This document shows positions 5,196 through 11,216 of a DNA stretch of 15,967 bases, piece by piece. The notes beneath the pieces are model-generated. The model saw nothing but the letters and a program-made list of their open reading frames with translations, did not search any database and had not been told where the DNA came from. A program made the position numbers and the translations under genes. Origin of the DNA: Dehalococcoidia bacterium (GTDB lineage Bacteria; Chloroflexota; Dehalococcoidia; GIF9; AB-539-J10); contig JAGMBH010000108.1 of assembly GCA_023129815.1 (NCBI GenBank), positions 1 to 15,967 of the forward strand. Direction: 5' to 3'. Within the stretch, counting starts at the first letter, position 1. Every line of letters starts with the position of its first letter.

Positions 5196-6371
5196 TCACA
5201 AGTTAGGCAATTCCGTGCCTAGGTCACTTAAGGCTTGAATTCTCTTCCGTGTTTCCTCTATCTGTCCTTTGTGTTCCTGTCCGTATTGGACGGCTGTCTC
5301 GTAAAGGTATTTTATCTTGGGCACGAAAGACAATTGGGACAATATCAAGGTGACGTCAATGAAATGCTTTTCTCCGGGGAAATCGCCACCTCTGATTACG
5401 GCATTGGGGGCAATTTCCTTGATGTAATCGCCCACGCTCTTGATCATGTCCATATTCATTTCTCTAGCTGGGCCAGCCATAATATACAAAGCTTTGGCGG
5501 CATCCTTAGGGTTGCAGGTAATGGAAAGGTCAGATATAGTGGCATCCAGAGCTTGTGACCCTCTGAAGCCTTCCACAGCCTTCTCGCGGAAATGTTTCTT
5601 TCTTATCTCCCAGGGAAAGCGAAGGGAGGGGAGTTCAGTTCTCCCGAGGCCAATGGTTGTCCAGCCTTCCAGAGAGGCAATCAAATCCCCGGCATCTACC
5701 GTTCTGGCGCCGACATACTTACGCTTGGTTACCTCGCCAGCGCACATCAGGTCATAGAAGGGCTCGGCGACCATCCGGTTTATTCTTTCGATGTTATTAA
5801 CCAGGCTGGCATCCTTTCTGACATATCTCTGGTTATCAGCCAGAAAGATGGCATCCACTAAGTCATAGGTAGATTTAAGGCAGGTAGCGGTATTGTACAC
5901 GCTCCTGACCTCGCTGAATTGCTCATGTTCAAAGGGGAGAACAATAAGGGCATAAACTGGCTTGTTGAGGTATCTCTCCTTAATCATCCTGGCAATTACT
6001 GGTAGGCCACCTGAGCCTGTGCCGCCGGCAGCGCCAGCGATGAGCAAAAAGGCGTGCGTCTCATAAAACCGTGGCTCGGTTTTCATAGCATCCATCACCT
6101 TATCGCCATCCTCCCGGGCTAACTCGGCACCCAGCTCGTTTATTTTGCCCACTCCATGTCCCAATGTCTGGCGCAAGCCGATAAGTATACGGTGCATGTA
6201 ATCCTTCTTGGTAAACCTTAGCCCGGTTAAGTCTGCCTGGTCCGTGTTTACCCCGATAACGATGGGGGCTATGGTTGCCTTGCGTTCGGTCTGTGCCTTG
6301 CTGTTGAGTCTGGCGAAATGGTCAGCAATCCGACAGCCACATTGCCCTAGTCCGATAACTGCTAATTTCAT
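5196..6371 (-). CDS. FtsZ/CetZ-like tubulin-superfamily GTPase
   Basis: This 391-residue protein has the tubulin/FtsZ GTPase layout. The N-terminal nucleotide loop GLGQCGCRIAD is at 7-17, VNTDQADL at 41-48, the GHGVGKINELGAELAREDGD loop at 71-90, and the tubulin signature loop AGAAGGTGSGG at 112-122. The T7-like synergy loop TVDAGDLIASLEG (224-236) keeps both acidic residues (D226, D229) at the positions of the FtsZ NxDxxD motif, but the leading N is T. GTP hydrolysis on polymerisation is therefore plausible. The C-terminal half is divergent and the end (DLGTELPNL) lacks the FtsZ tail peptide that binds FtsA/ZipA, so it is probably not the main division FtsZ. The ATG has GGAGG 5 bp upstream. 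Its 3' end carries the 22-bp repeat linked to hicBA. Confidence 0.85.
   Translation of the reverse strand: MKLAVIGLGQCGCRIADHFARLNSKAQTERKATIAPIVIGVNTDQADLTGLRFTKKDYMHRILIGLRQTLGHGVGKINELGAELAREDGDKVMDAMKTEPRFYETHAFLLIAGAAGGTGSGGLPVIARMIKERYLNKPVYALIVLPFEHEQFSEVRSVYNTATCLKSTYDLVDAIFLADNQRYVRKDASLVNNIERINRMVAEPFYDLMCAGEVTKRKYVGARTVDAGDLIASLEGWTTIGLGRTELPSLRFPWEIRKKHFREKAVEGFRGSQALDATISDLSITCNPKDAAKALYIMAGPAREMNMDMIKSVGDYIKEIAPNAVIRGGDFPGEKHFIDVTLILSQLSFVPKIKYLYETAVQYGQEHKGQIEETRKRIQALSDLGTELPNL
5198..5219. repeat. 22-bp direct repeat at the 3' end of the tubulin-like gene
   Basis: This copy covers the last seven sense codons of the tubulin-like gene and the first base (minus strand) of its stop codon. 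The partner copy at 4609-4630 differs at one position. The two bracket hicBA and its promoter. Confidence 0.8.
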
Positions 6372-6408
6372 TTTTCCTCCTTAATTTCAAATCTACACCT
6401 TTTCTGAT

Positions 6409-6414
6409 ATTATA
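6409..6414 (-). promoter_or_regulatory. candidate -10 box of the tubulin-like gene
   Basis: The minus strand reads CTGTATAATATCAG, a perfect TATAAT, 38 bp upstream of the ATG. No good -35 box is seen in the A-rich stretch upstream. The Shine-Dalgarno GGAGG and the ATG follow with normal spacing. Confidence 0.45.
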
Positions 6415-6471
6415 CAGGTTCTTTTGTTTTTTTGGCTAACCGTTCCTCTCCTTTATTGCCCGGTGGACACC

Positions 6472-6543
6472 GCAGGGTCGGGGCTTGTCCCCGACCGAGG
6501 CGGGGATGAACCCCGCCCTGTGGGTCTAAAGACCCACAGCTAC
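6472..6543. repeat. family C composite with three hairpins
   Basis: GGTCGGGGCTTGTCCCCGACC, then GGCGGGGATGAACCCCGCC, then TGTGGGTCTAAAGACCCACA, ending in GCTAC. The left foot reads GCAG rather than GTAG, so this copy is partly degraded. It lies in the 6372-6731 gap, which holds repeats of families B, C, E and F and the tubulin-like gene's promoter region but no gene. Confidence 0.8.
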
Positions 6544-6550
6544 GAGTCTC

Positions 6551-6572
6551 AGAGGTGTTTCACCCCCAAATT
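6551..6572. repeat. family E repeat, inverted copy
   Basis: It is the exact reverse complement of 2193-2214 (22 of 22). It is directly joined to the family F palindrome that starts at 6573. Confidence 0.75.
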
Positions 6573-6673
6573 AAATCCTAAACTCTAAACAAATTCAAAT
6601 TTCCAAATTCAAATACCAAAACTCTTTCCCTTTTGAATTTTGGTCATTAGTGCTTTGGTATTGTTTAGGATTT
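6573..6673. repeat. family F A/T-rich palindrome with 11-bp terminal inverted repeats
   Basis: AAATCCTAAAC at 6573-6583 and GTTTAGGATTT at 6663-6673 are perfect inverted ends. The 101-bp unit folds into long A/T-rich arms and codes for nothing recognisable. It is the smallest of the three related copies (others at 4121-4320 and 15629-15859). Confidence 0.75.
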
Positions 6674-6699
6674 CATATTTAGCATTTAGTATTTCTAGT

Positions 6700-6728
6700 C
6701 AATTGGGCAACTACATTTTTAAACGGCC
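6700..6728. repeat. family B half-element with conserved flank
   Basis: On the minus strand it reads GGCCGTTTAAAAAT, then GTAGTTGCCCAATT. This joins the flank seen at 9380-9393 to a truncated family B hairpin. It lies just after the stop codon of the 543-residue surface protein. Confidence 0.7.
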
Positions 6729-6731
6729 CTC

Positions 6732-8363
6732 TCAATCATACCCTCCTCTTCTTCTAAAGACAAAGAGGTAAACCAGGGCGCCGATGAGCACCACTATTAG
6801 AGCCACAATAGCAATAAAGGCCCATAAAGGCAAGAGCCCAGACTTGAAGGAATGAGCGGTAGTCCAGCCGCTATCGTTTTGGGCGCCATCTACAGCCTTT
6901 ACTCTCCAGTAATAGCTGCCATAGGCTAGAGCCTCTTCTTTTGTTAAGGTATAGCTAGCCTCGCTCACTCCCTCTTTGGCCATTAACACTTGAGTAAAAT
7001 CGGCACCGGTAGCTACCTGTAAATTATAACTGGCCCCGCTTTCATCGGTTACTTCCGACCAGGTGAATGTGACAGTTTGCTTGCCGAAGAGTCCGACTCT
7101 GCTGTCGTTGGCAGGTAAGGCGAGCGCAGGCTTAGCTGGCGCAGCTGATTCCATGATGAAGTTGGTGCTAAGTGTAGTGGTGTCATAGGTGGCTACTACA
7201 GGATGTTCTTCAGTGTGCGTCGCCTGGGTATGTCTAGCTTCAAAGCTAATACCGGAAAAGCTGCCTTTAGTATTAGTGGTGGCGCTGCCTTTGGTCACTC
7301 CATCATAGGTGATGGTTACCGATTTATTAGCCGGGAAGCCACCGCCGCTGACGCTCAGGCTTGTGCCCACATGTCCTTCAGTGGGAGACAGCACCAATCC
7401 CGGCACCACCTCAAATTCCACCTCCTCAATGTCTTCTTTAGCGGTATCCTCTCCTTGGGCGGTGACATCGTATGTGCCCATGGCAACCTCGGGCACCTCA
7501 AAGGTTCCTGTCCAGCAGCCATCATCGTCAGCCTCAATACCCTCAGCTACTTTCGTGCCATCAAACAGTATCTCAATATCCTCCTCATCCTCTTCAAATC
7601 CGCTGCCGGTTACGGTTATAGTTTCACCAAAACCGCCGGATTCTTTATCCAGGCTTATGCCTGGCGTTACCTCGAATTCTACCCCCTTGATCTCATCATC
7701 CTCAATATCATCAGACTCATCTCCCTCGGCATATATCCAGTGGTCTCCCTTCTTACATGGAGGCACTTCAAAGGTAACATCTTCCCAGGTGCCATAGTAA
7801 TCAATCTCGATATCCCCACTCCACACCACCTCATACAGGTCATCGTCATCGTAGTCATCATCAGGGTCTTCCAGGTAAAATCTTATCTCAATCTCGGACT
7901 CATCCTCATCCCAGCCATACCCGGTCACCTCGACCTCGGTCCCGGCCGGCCCTTCATCCTCATCTATCTCTATTGAGGGGTAGACGGTGAAATAGAGGGT
8001 ATCAACGACATCAGTAGCATCACCGGGGTCATCTGGATTATAAAGTTTTATCGTGTGCCTTCCGGCGCAGCTTTCTGGTATGGTAAAGGGCTCATAATAA
8101 TCGTACACTCCCGTAGACTCATCATAATCGCCAGATATATAGCCCTGGTACCAATCCTCTTCATCATCCTCATTGTATAGTTCGTAATAAATGTAGACCT
8201 TGAGGCAGGTAGCATCCCCAGAGATTTTTACCGCATCCCCCACATAGCCCTCGTCTTTTGAAATATAAAAGTCTCCGCTATAGGCCTGAACCGGCGTCGC
8301 CATCATGGGAATGGCCATCAGGCAGATAACCAGAGCGATAACCAATCGAGATAATAATTTCAT
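6732..8363 (-). CDS. secreted membrane-anchored acidic protein with Ig-like/IPT-like repeats and an FN3-like domain
   Basis: This 543-residue protein has a signal peptide (1-27, cleavage likely after VQA). Four beta-sandwich repeats follow at roughly 28-128, 129-233, 234-320 and 321-403, each beginning with a pattern like EGxxGTxVxVxGxGF. A fibronectin-III-like domain spans about 408-507 (WSEVTDESGASYNLQVA, SYYWRVKAVD), then a membrane helix at 512-535 and a basic tail FRRRGGYD. The first three repeats are very rich in Asp and Glu, for example DPDDDYDDDD at 167-176 and EEDEEDIE at 257-264, suggesting calcium binding. It should face the outside with the C-terminus anchored in the membrane, the same layout as the S-layer-like protein at 11217-14678. 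Start ATG with GGAGG 8 bp upstream. Exact function unknown. Confidence 0.85.
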   Translation of the reverse strand: MKLLSRLVIALVICLMAIPMMATPVQAYSGDFYISKDEGYVGDAVKISGDATCLKVYIYYELYNEDDEEDWYQGYISGDYDESTGVYDYYEPFTIPESCAGRHTIKLYNPDDPGDATDVVDTLYFTVYPSIEIDEDEGPAGTEVEVTGYGWDEDESEIEIRFYLEDPDDDYDDDDLYEVVWSGDIEIDYYGTWEDVTFEVPPCKKGDHWIYAEGDESDDIEDDEIKGVEFEVTPGISLDKESGGFGETITVTGSGFEEDEEDIEILFDGTKVAEGIEADDDGCWTGTFEVPEVAMGTYDVTAQGEDTAKEDIEEVEFEVVPGLVLSPTEGHVGTSLSVSGGGFPANKSVTITYDGVTKGSATTNTKGSFSGISFEARHTQATHTEEHPVVATYDTTTLSTNFIMESAAPAKPALALPANDSRVGLFGKQTVTFTWSEVTDESGASYNLQVATGADFTQVLMAKEGVSEASYTLTKEEALAYGSYYWRVKAVDGAQNDSGWTTAHSFKSGLLPLWAFIAIVALIVVLIGALVYLFVFRRRGGYD

Positions 8364-8445
8364 TTAACAATCCTCCTTACATTATTTAAGATAGTGTAAC
8401 ATAAATAACCATTGGGGCTTTAGCCTCGGTTAACATAAATACCCT

Positions 8446-8520
8446 GTAGGGTCGGGGCTTGTCCCCGACCGAGGTATGGGGCATAATATTCCCTGAGGCG
8501 GGGATAAACCCCGCCACTAC
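8446..8520. repeat. GTAG-bounded double hairpin, family C, full copy
   Basis: GTAG is followed by the GGTCGGGGCTTGTCCCCGACC hairpin, then a GAGGTATGGGGCATAATATT spacer, then GGCGGGGATAAACCCCGCC, ending ACTAC. It has the same plan as 11019-11075, with a longer spacer. It lies in the gap between the MNT gene and the 543-residue surface protein. Confidence 0.88.
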
Positions 8521-8627
8521 GATTTTTAACGCTCTCTATTATAAACGAAACCCCCCCCCAAAAGTAAATGGCAAAAATTGCCTTTTCTGGGATAAAGTGG
8601 CTGCAATTCCTGATTCATAACCTGGCA

Positions 8628-8981
8628 CTATGGCGCTCTTTGATACAATATCTTTCCTGTGTCTATCACATTGGCAATGAAGGGGTTTCTCGCCTGCTTC
8701 ATTTGGTCAAATTCCTTGGCGGTATAGCCGATGGGCTCAATGGGCAAGGCAAAGCGGTTCAAGTCAAGAAGCAGCTTTATCCTATCCAAAAAGCTTACTT
8801 GAAAATCAGCTATTACTATAATATCTATGTCCGACGCTTCGCTAATGTCGCCAGTGGCAAAGGAGCCGAACAATATTATGACTTGAGGATTAAGCTTGGT
8901 GGCCACTTCTTGGCAGTATTGTTCTATCCGCCTAGCAATTTCTCCACGCCGTTCAAGATCGATGTTGCATATCTTAGACAT
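8628..8981 (-). CDS. MNT-type minimal nucleotidyltransferase (antitoxin of HEPN/MNT pair)
   Basis: This 117-residue protein carries the nucleotidyltransferase signature GS...DxD: FGSFATGDISEASDIDIIV, with G39, S40, D51 and D53, and a possible third acidic residue E82 in IEPIGYT. The catalytic set is therefore intact. In HEPN/MNT systems the MNT protein neutralises the HEPN RNase; in studied examples it does so by AMP transfer to the toxin. Its ATG at 8981 lies 58 bp inside the end of the HEPN gene, with AGGAG about 11 bp upstream. No alternative start occurs before the first predicted helix, so the long overlap appears real. Confidence 0.87.
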   Translation of the reverse strand: MSKICNIDLERRGEIARRIEQYCQEVATKLNPQVIILFGSFATGDISEASDIDIIVIADFQVSFLDRIKLLLDLNRFALPIEPIGYTAKEFDQMKQARNPFIANVIDTGKILYQRAP

Positions 8982-9328
8982 TTCTCAGCCATCTCCTGAG
9001 TATAATATTCAGAGGCAATGCCCTCGGCATAAAAGTTTGGGTATCTAGAGCCAATGTAATGACGGTCCAGGTCTCTTCCCGCCTCTATAAAATCAGCGAA
9101 AGCAGTATCAAATTTGGCGCATTCGTTGATTAGCCTGGTAACTGAGTGGCTTACTAAGGCTCTAATTCCCTGGGAATATAAAAATGCCTTAGCTGCTTTT
9201 TCTGCTGCTTGCTGGCTATGGAAGCAACTGCTGGCATAGGACTGGGCGTCAAGTAGCACCTTGGCATCAGTTGTATCCCTTTGGGCTTGAGCTAGCCACC
9301 TTTTGCCTTCCTCGAGGTTCTTTGGCAT
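8924..9328 (-). CDS. HEPN-domain toxin (RNase) of HEPN/MNT pair
   Basis: This 134-residue helical protein matches the HEPN family. It opens with RWLAQAQRDTTDAKVLLDAQ, followed by the conserved SSCFHSQQAAEKAAKAFLYS at 33-52. The candidate RNase motif Rx4H is RDLDRH at 85-90, followed by Y91, and SRYPN at 94-98 is typical of the family. All key residues are present, so an active toxin is likely. It is encoded directly upstream of, and overlapping, the MNT nucleotidyltransferase, the usual partner. No strong Shine-Dalgarno precedes the ATG at 9328; TTGACC-N17-TAGGCT about 40-70 bp upstream on the minus strand is a poor promoter candidate. Confidence 0.86.
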   Translation of the reverse strand: MPKNLEEGKRWLAQAQRDTTDAKVLLDAQSYASSCFHSQQAAEKAAKAFLYSQGIRALVSHSVTRLINECAKFDTAFADFIEAGRDLDRHYIGSRYPNFYAEGIASEYYTQEMAEKCLRYATSILNGVEKLLGG

Positions 9329-9379
9329 ATCATTTTAAGCCTAGCATAGCTGGGCTGCAGGGTCAAATGAACTATGAAA

Positions 9380-9478
9380 GGCTGTTTAAAAATGTAGTTG
9401 CCCAATTTATTGGGCGAGACTATTTTTTCGTAGTGCGACCCTTCAGGGTCGTGCACGAGGCTAAAGCCTCGCACCTAC
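9380..9478. repeat. family B half-element plus full family A element
   Basis: The flank GGCTGTTTAAAAAT is followed by GTAGTTGCCCAATTTATTGG and GCGAG (to 9419), a single family B hairpin. Next, 9430-9478 is a family A element (GTAGTGC, CGACCCTTCAGGGTCG, GCACGAGGCTAAAGCCTCGC), with one extra C in the right foot (GCACCTAC). Confidence 0.85.
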
Positions 9479-9514
9479 GGAGATTTTTGTCTTAGTTGCG
9501 AACCCTTCGCTTTC

Positions 9515-9590
9515 TGTCATTCTGACCCTGACTCTGAGCGTAGCGAAGAGGAAGGGGAAGAATCTCTAAACGTCATCCCTGGCAATGACA
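9515..9590. repeat. family D repeat (TGTCATTCTGACCCTGA type)
   Basis: The sequence opens TGTCATTCTGACCCTGACTC, then AGCGTAGCGAAGAGGAAGGG, then GAATCTC and GTCATCCCTGGCAATGACA. It matches the inverse unit at 4528-4583 and resembles 14901-14936 (GATTGCTTCGTCGC...CGCAATGACA). Such units are non-coding. With the 9380-9478 elements it fills most of the 9329-9656 gap. Confidence 0.6.
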
Positions 9591-9656
9591 TAAAGAACTG
9601 CCTAAGGTGTCACGCATCTAGCTGAGCGGGATTATTATAAAAGGTCTTCCTTTACT

Positions 9657-10823
9657 TCACCTCTCCGCATAGGTGACAGGGAGAGTGACTTTTTCCCACT
9701 CAACGTAATCCCTGATATGGTTACCATTAGTTTGATTCATAAAGCTAGCTTCTATCTGTAAGCGGTCGCTGGCACTGATTCCCCGTCCAATATTGCTTAC
9801 TAAATCTGTTACGTCTATAACTGTTGGCAGTTGCCATATATCTGCATGTAGTTCACTGTGCTTATCAGGGGTAAAATTGGGCAATTGTCCCGGCTCATAG
9901 CGAACTGCAAATATATGTAACCCACCAAGCCCTGTGTCCTTATCGAAGGGCTCACCAACTGGCTCTCTTTTCATGGTAAAAGTAAGCTTGGCATCTTTCA
10001 CGTCAGTACCCCTTAAACTATAGAGGTCGAAGCTCCAGAAGGTGTGGTAGCCAATATTATCGACCTTATCGCCAGCTATAGTCCTTGAAGTATCTTTGTC
10101 TCCGGTGCTGGATACTGTGCCAGTTTCGTTAAGCACGGGATTAAAGCTTACTGTCTTTGCCGGTATAAGCACGGTAACTGATACAGCGCCTGCGTTTTGA
10201 CCGCCTTTGCCATCATCAACGATGACTGTAATGGTAAACTCTCCCTCTCTATCCGGTGCTATCCAGGTGACTGTAGCGCCTACGCCAGTAATGTTGCCGT
10301 CAGTAGCGCGCCAGCTATAGCTGAGCGCATCGCCATCTGGGTCGCTGGCAAGACAGGTAATGGTTGATTGCTCATCGGGCAGCACTGTGTCTGGTGCGGC
10401 AACCAGACTTAAAATCTGGGGGTCCCGATTAGCCACTACACTCAGCGTTATAGACTTAATTGTGCTATTACCCCCGTCATCTTGAACAGTAACGGTAACC
10501 TCGTAAGGTCCGTAATGCTCTGGTGCTATCCAAGAGACTGTAGGCCCAGTCCCGGTAAATTTGCCACCGGTAGTGGACCACGCGTAGCTTATAGCATCAC
10601 CGTCCGGGTCTGAGGCAACACACTGAATCTCGATGATGCTTAAGGGATAAACTTGTGACTGTGCCGGCGTCAGGCTTGAGATTACTGGTGGCTGGTTAAT
10701 GCCTGGCTCCGGCGTTGGCGTTTAGGTTGGTGGTGCCTCTTCACCTGGTTCACAGGCACTGCTCACAATTAGCAAAGCAAATATAGCTAAAATTATCCCC
10801 AATCTCGTTTTGAATGTAGCCAT
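9657..10823 (-). pseudogene. PKD-domain lipoprotein gene with one in-frame stop codon (TAA at 10722-10724)
   Basis: From ATG 10823, with AAGGGAG just upstream, the minus strand reads a lipoprotein-type signal (MATFKTRLGI...LLIVSSAC, C24), then a linker EPGEEAPPT, a TAA at codon 34, and in the same frame TPTPEPGINQPPV. Two PKD-like domains follow: about 45-128 (VASDPDGDAISYAWS) and about 131-220 (LASDPDGDALSYSWR). A C-terminal beta-rich region of about 160 residues follows (YHTFWSFDLYSLRGTDVKDA), resembling DNRLRE-type surface modules. The frame is otherwise unbroken for 388 positions. Single-base change (such as CAA or GAA to TAA), sequencing error or readthrough are all possible. The GTG at 10436 seen as an ORF start has no ribosome site and is not a plausible independent start. 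It was likely a surface lipoprotein binding carbohydrate or other polymer. Confidence 0.8.
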
Positions 10824-10857
10824 TTTATCTCCCTTAATTTAAGTAAGTTGGAGCAAA

Positions 10858-10890
10858 ATTATATATAGCATATACAGTATAGATTGTCTA
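10858..10890 (-). promoter_or_regulatory. candidate promoter of the PKD lipoprotein gene
   Basis: On the minus strand TAGACA (10890-10885, 5 of 6) is followed 17 bp later by TATATA, overlapping a perfect TATAAT at 10863-10858. It lies about 35 bp before the Shine-Dalgarno GGGAG and ATG. This indicates the gene is or was expressed. Confidence 0.45.
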
Positions 10891-10932
10891 TGGAGATTTA
10901 GCAATGCTGAAGGCGTGGCAATCCCGGTGGGG

Positions 10933-11002
10933 GAAGCGAAGATTACTACACGGGGTAGCCTCGTGCCCAGGTAAATTGCACGACCCTGAAGGGTCGCACT
11001 AC
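10933..11002. repeat. family A repeat, left-truncated copy with insertion
   Basis: It shares GCGAAGATTACTACACGGGG and TAGCCTCGTGC with 264-346, then has about 13 extra bases (CCAGGTAAATTGC) before ACGACCCTGAAGGGTCGCAC and TAC. The left half of the parent element is missing. Confidence 0.75.
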
Positions 11003-11018
11003 GACTATACTACCAAAT

Positions 11019-11075
11019 GTAGGGTCGGGGCTTGTCCCCGACCGGAGTTGAGGCGGGGATGAACCCCGCCACTAC
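11019..11075. repeat. GTAG-bounded double hairpin, family C, full copy
   Basis: GTAG, the GGTCGGGG/CCCCGACC hairpin, GGAGTTGA, the GGCGGGGATGAACCCCGCC hairpin and ACTAC. It is directly followed by a family B element. Confidence 0.88.
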
Positions 11076-11079
11076 GGTT

Positions 11080-11144
11080 GTAGTTGCCTGATTCATCAGG
11101 CAGAGTCGCCCAATAAATTGGGCAACTACATTTTCAAACAGCCT
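11080..11144. repeat. GTAG-bounded double hairpin, family B, with conserved flank
   Basis: GTAGTTGCCTGATTCATCAG through TTGGGCAACTAC (11080-11129), followed by ATTTTCAAACAGCC, the inverse of the GGCTGTTTAAAAAT flank. The spacer between the hairpins is AGAGTC instead of the longer CCCTTCTC of 4063-4113. Confidence 0.88.
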
Positions 11145-11173
11145 TATTATAACATACCCCAAAAGGGAGAAAG

Positions 11174-11204
11174 AAAAAGGGGCGGCTTTTAGCCGCCCCT
11201 TTTT
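11174..11204 (-). terminator. strong factor-independent terminator of the S-layer-like gene
   Basis: A perfect 14-bp stem, AAAAAGGGGCGGCT/AGCCGCCCCTTTTT, has a 3-nt TTT apex. It begins 12 bp after the stop codon of the minus-strand gene. The A/T ends make it work in both orientations, and it would also shield the gene from plus-strand transcription. It is the clearest terminator in the window. Confidence 0.93.
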
Positions 11205-11216
11205 GGTCCAGGGGTG

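Noticed and set aside
7203..7976. Long plus-strand ORF (257 codons) opposite the 543-residue surface protein
   Set aside because: It is antisense to a gene with a signal peptide, repeated domains and a membrane anchor. The translation shows no domain pattern and there is no ribosome site. It is explained by the Asp/Glu-rich codons of the real gene.
8553..8562. Run of C residues (about 9) near 8553-8562 as a phase-variable tract
   Set aside because: It lies in an intergenic region with no nearby promoter spacer or coding start that its length could control.
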